In this document: piece after piece, positions 12,262 through 23,500 of the stretch | Layout of the letters: every line of letters starts with the position of its first letter | How positions within the stretch are numbered: position 1 is the stretch's first letter | Assembly (NCBI GenBank): GCA_016987375.1 | Contig: PJRA01000263.1 | Location: forward strand, 3,443,279-3,507,278 | DNA from: Brachionus koreanus | Taxonomy: Eukaryota > Rotifera > Eurotatoria > Ploima > Brachionidae | DNA: 64,000 bases | Direction of reading: 5' to 3' | Made by a program: the position numbers and the translations under genes | Notes under the pieces: generated by a model | The model's database searches: none | What the model was told of the DNA's origin: nothing | The model's input: the letters and a program-made list of their open reading frames with translations, nothing else

Positions 12262-12587
12262 AAGGCATTCATTGACTTTATTATGAAAATTTTTTATTTT
12301 CAATTTTTAGTATAACCTCAAATGAAGCGAATATTTTCATTTTTGAATGAAAAATAAAAAAACATGTTTTAAATTATTTAATTCAAAATATTTTCATCTT
12401 AAAATTTTTAATTTAATGTTAGATCATCTAAAAAGGCGTAGCTTCATTTACAATAATGCTAATTTTTGAAATATTTATTGAGAGATTTGATTTAAAATTA
12501 TTAATTGAATCAATATGACTGATCTATATTATAAGAATAGAAAATATTTAAAGCCATAAATTTTTAATTTCTTTAAGAAGCCAAACA

Positions 12588-12700
12588 AATAATAATAATA
12601 ATAATAATAATATGAGTTACAACAAGCTAGCAAGCTAGACTTGCGAAGATAGGAAACAGTAGGATCCTATCTATGGTAACTGTAATATATACACTTTGAT
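12588..12700 (-). repeat. interspersed repeat with (ATT)n tail
   Basis: It starts with (AAT)8 on the plus strand and continues with GAGTTACAACAAGCTAG..CTAGACTTGCGAAGATAG. Read on the minus strand it is a unique body ending in (ATT)n, homologous to 10140-10236 and, more distantly, to 33508-33600. It is probably a non-LTR or SINE 3' end. Confidence 0.55.
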
Positions 12701-13174
12701 TGGAGCAATCAATCTGTATTTTAATAATAGTCTTTTTTTGGCATCGAACCATGTTTTATTTATTGTAAAATATGGTAAAATAAGGGATAATATTTTAATT
12801 TAGTTGTTTATTTGAATTTTATATTTTTTTCTAAATTAAAATATAGCTTAAAAGAGACCAATCTTAAAAATTCAAAAATGTTTTTTGTTTAATTTTTTGA
12901 GCTTATTTCTGTTTAAATATGCTTTTGGTGACAATTATTCAGCAGAAAAAAAGTGCTAACTAAACACGTTTATGACTGAGTTTTTACCTAAAAAAATCCT
13001 TTTTTTTCAACTAAACTTTCTAGGCAAAATAATGTTTCTGAGGCCAAAAAAGTATGAAAAATAATTTATTCTAATGTTCTTTTTTTTTTAAATTAACAAT
13101 TAATCTTTTTGAATAGTTAGTTTATTCAGTTGAATAAAATTTTTAAAATGCTGTTTTTTTTACCGACGGGTCTT

Positions 13175-13285
13175 AACTTAACTAATCTAGTTTAGTCGAC
13201 AATTTTTTTACTGAGCTAATTTTTCCTCAGCTAATTTATTCAAATAAAATTTAGTCGACTAAAATTTAGTTTAGTCGAATTAGTC
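13175..13285. repeat. TTTAGTCGA-rich local repeat
   Basis: The motif TTTAGTCGAC/TTTAGTCGAAT occurs three times with related CTAATTTA words, partly as inverted copies. It is a small degenerate repeat cluster with no further assignment. Confidence 0.4.
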
Positions 13286-14375
13286 TAACTAAAGTTACAA
13301 AAAATGTGGAAAAGTAGGATGTTATTTGCGATGGATAAGCTAGTTTATATTTTGTTTAAAGGTTTATTTAAAATTGCTTTTATTCTTGCCTATGAAAAAT
13401 TGTTTCTTGAAAAAATGAAGTTTGAAAATTCTTTTTCAGATTGTTTAAGCTGAATGCACAGACAATCCTTCCAGATTTTGAAAGAATTTTAACCACTGTA
13501 TAATAGCTAATATGGAGTTGAATTTGCTAATTTTCTTCATTAAATCTAGCTAAGTCTTCATGTTTATCGATAAATTTCTTTACCATCAACTTTAATGACA
13601 TGACCTTTACACATAATTAACTCATAATTTAAATCAGCTCTCGAAGCACAATGGGTTTTAAATAAAATTAGATAACCAAACTAAAGAGCAACCTAACCCA
13701 TAACTACTAATTTTTTTTTAAAGATTACCATTTTTAGAGCATCTCAAAACAAATTTGACTGAAATATTACATTTGTTTGGGAAAAGAAATATTTCACTAG
13801 TCAAAAATTATATAAAATTCTGAATAACACAAAAAATAAAATTAATTTTTGATCATTTAATAATATATTTTTTTATTAAATTATATCCAAAGTAATTATT
13901 ATACGATTTTATTTATTCATTATTTAAATTTATAAATTAGCAATATTTTCTATGACTCAAAATGCAAAAATCGCAAACATCAGTTTTTTTAGATTTGTTG
14001 AAAACCGGATTTAAAAATGCTTGAAAATGTTAAATAGCTTAAGTCATACCTAGAAATTAGAATCATAATACTTTTACTCAAAATAACCATTTTTTTTAAA
14101 ATTTAACATAATTCAAAAACTAAATTACCAAAATTATCAGTCCTTTAAAGGTAATAATTGTTTTCAAAAATAATCGTAAAAAATAAGGTATTTAGCTATT
14201 TCACAACTATTTTTTTCAAATAAAAGCTAAACACAAATAAATTTTTTGAAAGAAAATTTTTGACATGGTTGCAAAAATTATAAAACCAAACAGCATAATT
14301 TTAATTTTTTTTTAACGAAATTTAGAAAAATCAATTTTTCAATAATAATCAAACTCGGTGAACTTAAATGACAAG

Positions 14376-17300
14376 ATGAGTGTAAAAAATGTAAGTTTAC
14401 CAAATTTGAAAGAACCGATAAAAGAAAACAAAAAAAAGTTAGACGTATAAAAATAACATAGAAATATTTAAAATACATAATGATAACTATTTCAGATCAA
14501 AAATTAAATTTTGGAATAAAGAAAAAAAAACAAAAACACAAGTGGTTTCATTTTTCACTCTGGTAAAAAAATTTAGTGTTTAAGTTAAAGACATAATAGT
14601 AATTTTTTGTTTAAAAGTTTAGATATGCTACCAAATTAGATGCCTTGTTCATGGTGATAGGTACAATAGGGGCCTTAGCAAATGGCGCTACTATGCCTTT
14701 AATGATGCTTGTATTTACTAATATAATTGATGGATTTACCAATTTTGGAAAAATTTGCGATTTGCCTGCAAATTTTACAACTCCTTCTGTTGATTTGAGT
14801 CCTTTAACTAATTCACTGAAGGATCAAATAATTTACTTAATAAGTAACTTTTATTATTTGTCTGAATATTACTTATCAACCTTTAAACTAAAAAAAAAAT
14901 TAATCTAGTTTTGGGAATTGCTACAATGATTTTGAGTTATTTTCAAGTTGCATTTTGGCTCATGCCTTCACAAAGACAAGCAAGAGCAATACGTAAAAAT
15001 TTATTCTCTTCTATCCTAAAACAAGATATTGGTTGGTTTGATGTTTATAAAAGTGGTGAACTAACAAATCGTCTAACAGAGTTGAATAAATTTTAATAAT
15101 GTTTAAATATTATTAATTATCTTTAAAAAAGTGATGTTGATAAGATTAAAGACGCATTTGGTGACAAATTTGGAAACGCTATTCAGAATGTTTCAACTTT
15201 TATTGGTGGTATTGTGATTGGTTTTGTAAAAGGCTGGAAACTTACTTTGGTCATTTTATCTTTATCTCCATTAATTTTTGCGTCTGCTATCATGTTTACC
15301 AAGGTAATAAAATAAGCTTAGTTTTGTTTTTTATCTAAAAGGCCCAACGTATTCGTAATTAAAATCGTCTCAAAAGTTTTCCAAAATTTTTCATTTTTTA
15401 TTAATTTTCAAATGATTTTTAATAGTATTCAATTTTACAAATGGCCAAGTTAAAACTTTTGATTTGCAATCTGCTAATTGCTTGAAGATAACAAGCAGGG
15501 ACAATGTAATATTTTCTAACATATACTTTTATTTTAAGATACTCATGAAAAACTAATTTTCTTGTAATAAAAACAACTAAAATTTATTCTTCAAAATCCT
15601 TTTAATCTTAATTTTAAAACTAATGGGCCTTTTCTTCTAATTTTCATAATTTAAAAAATATTTTCAACAATAGATTGCTGAAGTTTTAACTTCAAACGAA
15701 CTTAAATCTTATGCAAGAGCTGGTGCAGTTGCTGAAGAAGTTTTTACTGCAATTCGAACAGTATTTGCATTCAATGGAGCTCAAAAAGAACATAAAAGAT
15801 ATGAAAGTAAACTTGATGAAGCAAAAAAATATGGCATAAGAAAAGCAACAATAAATGGATTGTTGATGGGATTTATATGGATTGTAATCAACGGAGCATA
15901 TGCACTTGGCTTTTGGTATGGATGGACATTAAGTTTAAAAATCGATCCTAATACTGGATTACCTGAATACACCATTGGAAAAATCTTACTTGTTTTTTTC
16001 AGCATTATAATAGCTATTTTTAGTTTGGGTAATGCAGGTCCATTTATAGGAACATTGGCAACTGGAAGAGGTGCTGCCTTTGAGGTTTTTAAAATAATTG
16101 ATAGAGTAACTTAAAAGTTATAAAAAATAATAAAAATTTATTTTTTAAACTTGATTAGAAACCTTCAATAGATACATCATCTAATGAAGGTGAAAAACCA
16201 AATGATGTAACTGGAAATATCGAATTTGATAATGTGAATTTTAATTATCCATCTAGACCTGACATTAAAATTCTGAATGGATTAAATCTAAAAGTCAAAT
16301 CCGGTTCTACTGTAGCCCTTGTTGGATCATCAGGATGCGGTAGGAAAAAATTTTCTTTTTTTTTTCAAACTTTGACTAAAAAAGCTAAAAAAAATTTATA
16401 GGGAAGTCTACATGTATTCAATTGATACAACGTTTTTATGATCCATTAAATGGAAACGTAAAACTTGATGGAAACAATTTGAGATCTTTGAATGTCAAAT
16501 GGCTTAGATCTCAAATTGGTGTAGTTAATCAGGAGCCAATTTTATTTAGCACAACTATCAAAGAAAACATTAGATTCGGCAAAGAAAATGTAACAGACGA
16601 AGAAATAATTGAAGCGGCAAAAAATGCTAATGCACATGATTTTATTATGAGTCTTTCTGATGTAAATAATGTTTTTTTTTATTTGCATACTTTTGAGATA
16701 AAAATTTTAAATTATTTTCAAAAAGAATTATGATACCAAAGTAGGAGATCGTGGTGGTCAATTATCTGGAGGTCAAAAACAGCGAATTGCTATTGCTCGA
16801 GCTTTAGTTAGAAATCCCAAGATACTTTTACTAGATGAAGCAACGTCAGCTTTAGACAATGAATCTGAATCTATTGTGCAAGCTGCTTTGGACAAAGCTA
16901 GATTGGGTCGTACAACAATTATTGTAGCTCATAGACTTTCAACAATACTAAATGCAGATGTTATTTTTGCTTTTGAAGATGGCAAAGTTAAAGAATATGG
17001 AACGCATACTGATTTGATGAGTAAAAAAGGTCTATATTATAAATTGGTTATTACACAACAAGCCAGCATGGATTCTCAAGCATCTTTGAGAAAAATTAAT
17101 CCAACAATTGATGAAAATTCAAAGTTAGATTCAATTAAAGAAAACATTTTAATGTCTGAAAAAAGCAATGAATTTGATTCAAAAGAAAACGAAGAAAAAG
17201 GAGAAAAAAAAGAGAAAAAAGTAAATTTGTTTTATTTTATTTGTATGTAAATAAATCAACTAATCTTCAAAAACAGAAAGATGTCTCAATGTTCAAAGTT

Positions 17301-19460
17301 TTGAAGTTAAATGGACCTGAGTGGTATTTCATTGTAATTGGCTGTTTGGCAAGTTTGATAAGTGGTGCAGTTCAACCTGCGTTTTCGATAGTTTTTAGCA
17401 AAGCAATATTTATTTTCTCAGAATGTGATATAAAAAAACAAGAACAATCAATTATTCTCTATTCGATTCTATTCATTGTATTTGGCATAGTTACTTTTAT
17501 TAGCAATCTTTTGCAAGTATAACAATTTTATAAAAGATTCAAAAAAAAATTAAAAAAGAAAATTTTTTTTTTTGATAATTTAGAACTCTATGTTTGGAAT
17601 TTCAGGTGAAAATTTGACGAAAAGACTAAGATCAAAAGGTTTTGAAACAATGCTTAAACAAGAAATTGCTTGGTTTGATAGTCCAGATAATTCTGTCGGG
17701 AAACTTTGTACTAAACTAGCTGTTGAAGCTGCAGCAGTACAAGGCGTAACATTTAAATTCTTATTCAAATAAAATAAATCAATAAATTATTCAATATTTA
17801 AACTTTTATAAGGCTGCTGGAATAAGAATAGGTGCACTGCTAATGAATTTAGGAAATCTTGGTATTGGTCTCATTTTAGCTCTTGTTTATGGCTGGGCAA
17901 TTGCTTTGACAATTTTGGCATTTGTGCCTTTTATGATTATTGGTGGAGTATTGCAGACAAAAATGTTGACTGGATTCTCTGGTAAAGACAAAGAAGTATT
18001 AGAAGAAGCTGGAAAAGTAATTCAATCTTTGAAAAATATAAAGCAAATAAAAAATGATTTTTTTCTTAAATTAAATTAGATAAGTATTGAAGCCATTAGT
18101 AATGTAAGAACAGTTGCTATTTTTAATAAAGAAAATTATTTTTGGAATCTTTACAGCAAAAAACTAGATGTTCCTTACAAGTAATAAATGAATTCTAATA
18201 TGAATATTGTTTTAAAATTAACTATTTTAACTTAAAGGGCAGCTATTCGATCATCAAATATATCTGCATTCATGTTAGGTTTTACATCATCCATAACTTT
18301 TTATGCCATGGCTGCTGCTTTTGCTCTTGGAGCTTATTTGGTTGAAAAAAATCTATTCGGAATTACATTTGAAAATATAATGCTTGTATTTAGTTGCATT
18401 ATTTTCGGAGCTCAATCAGTTGGTTAGACTTTAAAACTAGTTTAATATTTCCAAAATTTCAAATTTTATTTTTAGGTCAAGCTTCTAGTTTAATGCCTGA
18501 TTATGCCAAAGCTAAAACAGCTGTTGATTCAATGTTCCAGTTATTTGAAAGACAAACTAAAATAAACAATTACGAATCAACGAATGGAATAACTTTAGAA
18601 GACAAAGATTTGAAAACAGACATCACAGTTGAATCAGTTGAATTTTGTTATCCAAATAGGCCAGAAGCCAAAATATTGAAGGGTTTAAATCTGACCGTCA
18701 AAGAAGGCCAACGAATCGCATTTGTTGGAAGCTCAGGATGCGGAAAATCGACTGTAACACAGCTTTTAGAACGATTCTATGATCCAGACAATGGAATGAT
18801 TAAATTAAACAATGTTAATTTAATTGATTACAATCTTCATTGGCTTCGCTCTAAATTTGGAATTGTTAGTCAAGAGCCAATATTATTTGATATGACAATT
18901 CATGAAAACATAGCTTATGGTGATAATTCAAGACAAGTATCTCGTGAAGAAGTTATTGAAGCGGCCAAAAAAGCCAACATTCATGATTTTATTTCAAATT
19001 TACCAAAAGTAATTTTTGAACAATTTCATTTTTATTACTCAATAAAATCAAATAACATCAACACATTAAGGGCTATGAAACAAACGTTGGATCAAAAGGA
19101 ACTCAGCTTTCTGGCGGTCAAAAGCAAAGAGTGGCCATTGCAAGGTATATTTGATTTTAACTTTTGTGAATGAGAAATTTTTTTATAAAATTTATAAGGG
19201 CATTGGTTAGGGATCCGAAAATTCTGCTTTTAGATGAAGCAACTTCTGCTTTGGATACCGAATCAGAAAAGATAGTACAAGAAGCCCTTGATAGAGCTCA
19301 ACAAGGTAGAACATGTATCGTAATAGCTCATAGATTATCGACAATAAGAGATTCAGATGTTATTTATGTCCTTCAAAATGGTGTTGTCACCGAGATGGGT
19401 TCTCACGATGAACTTATGAATATGGGTGGGTTTTATGCCAAACTAAATGGAAAGCTTTAA
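14376..19460 (+). CDS. ABCB / P-glycoprotein-type full transporter, copy 1
   Basis: Multi-exon full ABC exporter of the ABCB (MDR/P-gp) family with the order TMD1-NBD1-TMD2-NBD2, about 1,250 residues. Proposed start ATG at 14376 ([14 protein letters not shown]), matching the start of copy 2 ([14 protein letters not shown]). The second exon ends VVSFFTL and splices to [11 protein letters not shown] at about 14617. NBD1: [13 protein letters not shown] split by an intron near 16340, [15 protein letters not shown] near 16757, [23 protein letters not shown]2: [19 protein letters not shown] near 18721, [13 protein letters not shown] near 19103, [16 protein letters not shown] near 19216, IAHRLST. 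All catalytic motifs are intact. It should export amphipathic compounds using ATP at the plasma membrane. Bases about 15745-19436 are nearly identical, introns included, to the inverted copy at 52126-56853. Exact borders of the first exons are uncertain. Confidence 0.85.
15337..15633. mobile_element. 297-bp TIR element in an ABCB copy 1 intron
   Basis: Perfect 10-bp inverted ends, AAAAGGCCCA at 15337 and TGGGCCTTTT at 15624, bound a non-coding AT-rich insert inside an intron of about 369 bp. The matching intron in copy 2 (about 55914-55975) is only about 62 bp and lacks the insert, which supports a recent insertion. No clear target duplication could be fixed. Confidence 0.6.
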
Positions 19461-19764
19461 AAATCTAAACATTCTCTTTTTGATATTTTCTAATTTTTTT
19501 ACTCTTATTTGAAAACTTATTTAAAAAAACTAAGTAAGTTAGATATTGATATAGTAATTAAAAAATAAATTTTAAAATTGATTTTCTCTATTCATTGATT
19601 TAAATAAAAATATAAGTTTGATTTTACTTAGACAAAGTATCAAACTTGAAACTTTAATTTCTAAAAATTTTGGTCTGATTTATTACAGTTTAACATTTTT
19701 TTTAATTAAAAATCTTTTATTTAACTTTTATCAAAAAATTATTTTTAATCTAATTGAAATAATA
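19461..19764. other. convergent 3' spacer
   Basis: About 300 bp of AT-rich DNA between the 3' ends of the ABCB gene (+) and the acyltransferase-like gene (-). AATAAA-like words are present for both strands; nothing else was seen. Confidence 0.6.
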
Positions 19765-21171
19765 TTAAATTTCTTGTCTTATTAATCTTAATAAAAAGTG
19801 CTTAAAAAGCTGAATCAACCTTTCAAAGCTTTTCGATGAAATGCCCGACTTATTACTAGATATCATAAACATCAATTGATCATTCCAAGTTATTAAATGA
19901 ATTAAAATCGCTGCATCGATACATGGGCACGTATTTTGAGTATCTGTAAAATAAATTTCTTTTAGTACTAAAGGTTCTTTTGGATTTTGTGCTTTATATT
20001 TTTTTAAATGAGTTCCTACATTGCTGATCATTACATCCCATGTTGAATTTGAATTTAATTTCGAACAAAAATCTTCAATTTTAGCACTTGTCTCAAATAA
20101 ATCATTGATTTCTGATGTTGCACTGAAATTATGTGATTCGTTGAATATTGAGCCAGACTCTACACTAGTTAGTCCGTTTAAAATTTTATCAATATATTTT
20201 GCATCATCGAACAAGTTTTCATATTTTCCAAATTTTGGATACTCAGTATTGATAGGAAGTAAACATGAAAAATATCCTAAATTGCTAAAATCTAGAATTG
20301 GGTCCAAGCGAATTCTCAAATTGGCAGCTACTCCGAATTTTATATCAATTGGATTAGCCAAGTTATTTTCATCATAAAGTTGTTGAATTGAATAATAAAA
20401 ACAAGTCATGATAAATGCCGTAAATTTTGTTCCATTTTTTTTCGATAATGCAATCAATTTGTTGCTTTCTATTTGACTGAATTTAAAAAATTTAATTGTA
20501 CAACCCCGTTCATTTTTATCCTTAAAAAAAGGATCAAATTTAAATTTCGATGTATTAATTTGATTAATTTCCTCAATTTTTTTCAACTGATCTTTTCCAA
20601 TTAGATTTTTCTTTTTTGTTATTTCAAACATATTTTCACTAATTGGTAACGGAACAAGCATTTCCATGCACTCAGTGTTGCTTATTAAACTGTTTAGAAT
20701 ATTGACTATTTCAATTTGAAGAGCTGTGATATTCAAGCCATCAGTAATGAAAAGAGGAAGCCAGAAGCTAATTGCGTACATTTTTTTCTCGTTTTCATAA
20801 AAATCAAAAATAATCATGCGCCATAGTTTTTTATTGTAATCTAGTTTTTTTTTTGTTAGTTCCTCCAGACAATGTTCCAGCTCATCTCTCGAACTAAGAT
20901 GAAAAAATAATAAATCATCATCATCATAGTTAACATGATTAGCATTTATATTAAAATATAAATTTTTGTGTTGATCTATAGAAATTTTTGATCTCAAAAA
21001 TGGATGTCTTACCACCAAAAAGTATAGAACTTTTTTAAAAATATCTCTATCTAAATTAAATGATTCAGAGTTCTCGATTATACCAATACTAAAAACTAAC
21101 AAATCACCACATTTGTTAAAATAGTACAATGAACGTTCATAGTCTGTAAAAGGTTTGTTTATAGATTCCAT
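19765..21171 (-). CDS. condensation/CAT-fold acyltransferase-like protein, HHxxxDG lost
   Basis: Intronless 468-residue protein. The N-terminus (INKPFTDYERSLYYFNKCGD), then VVRHPFLRSKI, then a DG-containing segment and a C-terminal VMISNVGTHLKK, follow the layout of the chloramphenicol-acetyltransferase superfamily (alcohol acetyltransferases, PapA-type enzymes, NRPS condensation domains). The family's catalytic HHxxxDG box aligns with PLFITDG at about residues 137-143. The DG is kept, but both histidines, including the general base, are replaced. DFSNLGYFSCLLP corresponds to the later NLGN-type motif. Either it is not a classical acyltransferase or it has taken on a new role. Single-exon structure among intron-rich neighbours allows horizontal or retrocopy origin; base composition matches the neighbours, so this is unproven. 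Confidence 0.6.
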   Translation of the reverse strand: MESINKPFTDYERSLYYFNKCGDLLVFSIGIIENSESFNLDRDIFKKVLYFLVVRHPFLRSKISIDQHKNLYFNINANHVNYDDDDLLFFHLSSRDELEHCLEELTKKKLDYNKKLWRMIIFDFYENEKKMYAISFWLPLFITDGLNITALQIEIVNILNSLISNTECMEMLVPLPISENMFEITKKKNLIGKDQLKKIEEINQINTSKFKFDPFFKDKNERGCTIKFFKFSQIESNKLIALSKKNGTKFTAFIMTCFYYSIQQLYDENNLANPIDIKFGVAANLRIRLDPILDFSNLGYFSCLLPINTEYPKFGKYENLFDDAKYIDKILNGLTSVESGSIFNESHNFSATSEINDLFETSAKIEDFCSKLNSNSTWDVMISNVGTHLKKYKAQNPKEPLVLKEIYFTDTQNTCPCIDAAILIHLITWNDQLMFMISSNKSGISSKSFERLIQLFKHFLLRLIRQEI

Positions 21172-21449
21172 TTAATTTTTTTTAAATTTCAAAATTCTAA
21201 GAGATAAGAGTTTTGCTATAAGACTTCTAATACATTAGTTGATATTTACTAAAAGATTATTTCAATAAAAATTATGCTTTTTTTAAATTGAAATGTTAAC
21301 GAAAAATTTTTTTTAGATAAACTATTATAAATTAAAACTTAAGCATATAATAAATTCACAAGTTTTTAATTTGGATATGACTTGTATGTCAAATATTAAA
21401 AATATGGTCTTGATCTTGAATAAATAATATATCTGAAATCTTTCCTAAC

Positions 21450-21610
21450 TATTAGGGTGAATCAAAAATAAGTTGCATTTTTCTAACTTTTTTAATAAAT
21501 TAAGCAATAGTTAGATAATCTTCAAAATACAAACCATTTATTAGGCTTTTTAGTCTATAGCTATCTTTCAACAAGGGTTTCTACAGTGATATCATCAAAT
21601 TTGTATTTTT
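21450..21610 (-). mobile_element. mariner relic 1, 3' terminal part
   Basis: It begins TTAGGGTGAATCAAAAATAAGTT, which resembles mariner terminal repeats (compare the TTAGGTTGGTGCAAAAGTAA type). The segment TAATCTTCAAAATACAAACCATTT and the following CAACAAGRGTTTCTA are shared with mariner relic 2 near 33703-33760. The element is read on the minus strand and is separated from its transposase part (22925-23500) by a retroelement insertion. Confidence 0.55.
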
Positions 21611-22924
21611 TTTTATTTTTTTATTTTTCAAGGCTAATCAGCAGGCTAGTGCCCCTTTCTAGACTAGTAATAGACTGATTAACATTTATTTATATTTTAA
21701 AAAGTAAATTACTTTAAAAAATAAAATAGCAGTTTTGACTAATTAGAAAAATTTAAATCAAATCTAACAAAAACTATAAAAATTAAATTTATATTATTGT
21801 GAATAGAAAGCTTGAAAATTATGAATTTCAACATTGATCTCTTGATCACAAAGCCATTTATCAATTTTGAGTAAAAAAATCCAAACGTTTGTTCTCCATT
21901 ATTAGATTTTGCTATTGGTTCAATTATTTCAATTAAATTTTCGTTATTCCTTAATTTATATTTTAAATTTCTTGAGTCATTTTTGGATAATTTGCTTTTT
22001 AAATTTTCTGGCAAGTTATGATAGTATAGTATCTTAAAAAAATAATATTCTGTCTCCTATGCTATGCTGGAATGCATATGAGTCATATTCATATAACTTG
22101 TTTAATTATTGCTTCTTTTGAAAAATAACAGGTAATAGTTGAGGAGTAGGGAAAAATAAAAGTTTTAAAAAATTGTATCTTAACAGAATTTGAAAGATAG
22201 AAAAGTCTTTTAATACTAAATAATTTTTTATTTACAACTAAAGAGATGGTACAAGCTTGTTTAGAAAACCCAAAATATTTATTTCTTTATCAAATTTTAA
22301 ATGATTACCACATTTCATGAATATTACAGAACATTGTTGAAAAATTAATACAGAACATTTTCGACCAATTTATATCAATCTTATTATAAAAACACCATTT
22401 ATTTAAGCTACTAATACACTCTCTAAATCTTTATCAGAAAAACTAATAATTGTGTCATCAGCAAACATTTTAATGTCAAATTTTTTATCAATCAATCGTA
22501 TCAAAAGCTTTTTTAATGTCAATAAATAAAGATAAAGTTGTTAATTTTTTTTCTCCTGCTAAATTAAGCTCACTTAAACATTCATGAACAGCAGTTTGAC
22601 AGGAGCGTCCAGATCTAAAACCGTGCTGAACAGTTAAAAATATTTTCTCTGACTCAAAGAAAAAGCTAACTAAAAGGTTTTCAAAAATTTTAGCTATACA
22701 AGATAGAACTGATATAGTTCTATAATTATTTATTTCTGATCTATTACCTTAATTCTTAAATAATGAGTTAACAATTTCTAATTTCCAGTCATCTGGAACA
22801 CTCTTTAATTTCAAGCAATCATTAAAGAGTATTTTCAGAATAGGAATAAATATCTCGGGAAGGCTTTTTAAAATTTTAGAGTGATCCTTATCAAACCAAG
22901 TGAGCTACAAGAGTTACAAGAAAA
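21611..22924 (-). mobile_element. non-LTR retrotransposon, internally deleted, inside mariner relic 1
   Basis: Minus-strand reading from 22915 gives reverse-transcriptase blocks in order: LPEIFIPILKILFNDCLKL, VPDDWKLEIV, YRTISVLSCIAKIFENLLV, QHGFRSGRSCQTAVHECLSEL, then LFIDIKKAFDTID. A jump follows directly to KMFADDTIISFSDKDLESVL (about 22440-22480), so the middle of the RT domain is deleted. FADD is the catalytic box. From 22020 to 21739 a frame reads LKYKLRNNENLIEI...NNGEQTFGFFYSKLING, the usual C-terminal NYxLRxxxx...GxxxFxxxGxxLWN region. The 3' end (21611-21660) is an A-rich tail on the minus strand. Stops and the deletion make it inactive. It is probably CR1/Jockey-clade. Confidence 0.7.
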
Positions 22925-23500
22925 AATTAAATATTTGACGCCTCTTTTATTTCAACTTTTCCTCTAAGAAAATGAGCCATTAAGTGAGAAAAATGATAAT
23001 CAGAAGGAGAAAGATCTGGTCCATATTCTAGATGAGGAAGAAGTTTTATCCTCTATTTTTGTCATTGTTCTTCTAGCTGTGTGAACTCTAGTGTTATTCT
23101 GAAGAAACAAACCTATCTCATTTTCTTTAAGTAAAGCAAACATTTGTTTTAATTGTTCAGAATAAAACTCTATATTCGTAGCACGACCATCTGGAACCAA
23201 TTCAAAGTGTATTACCCTTCTGAAATTCCACTAAACACACTAAATCATCTTTATATCAAACAATCAAAACTAGCTGAGCTATTTGAAATGGATCGAATAA
23301 TTGATTTCTGTTATCAGAATTTTGAAAATATATCCATTTCTCGTCAAAAATGTTAATCACCGTGAAAAAGCGTTCATCTTGAGTTAGACAAAAAGCATTC
23401 AATTTTGTAAATTTTGATCTATAATATTACTTAAAATTTTCGAATTTTAAAGATGCTAGAATAAAATATATGGAATCTTTTGGAAAATGAAAAATTTTCT
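22925..23500 (-). pseudogene. mariner-family transposase relic 1
   Basis: Minus-strand frames read WNFRRVIHFELVPDGR, FYSEQLKQMFALLKE, then LFLQNNTRVHTARRTMTKIE. After a frameshift comes LPHLEYGPDLSPSDYHF and LMAHFLRGK. These are the central and C-terminal blocks of mariner transposases (VLxxDNARPHxA..., SPDLxPSDYHLF, FLxGK). The second catalytic Asp of the DNARPH block is Asn here, and several stops occur, so it is dead. The 5' part extends to about 23500, where sequence shared with relic 2 (around 34490-34545) ends. Confidence 0.75.

Larger units (their letters stand above)
12262..14375. other. intergenic with repeats only
   Basis: No gene found. It contains the interspersed repeat at 12588-12700 and a locally repetitive stretch at 13175-13285. 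The remainder is AT-rich DNA upstream of the ABCB gene. Confidence 0.55.

Noticed and set aside
12588..12611. Repeated AAT units considered as a CRISPR-like or satellite array
   Set aside because: Simple trinucleotide microsatellite at the tail of an interspersed repeat; no spacer structure, and the DNA is eukaryotic.
14278..14478. 66-residue minus-strand hydrophobic frame
   Set aside because: Overlaps the proposed first exon of ABCB copy 1 on the opposite strand; its hydrophobicity is the expected antisense of Lys-rich coding sequence.
20021..20377. 118-residue plus-strand frame
   Set aside because: Shadow of the acyltransferase-like gene on the opposite strand.
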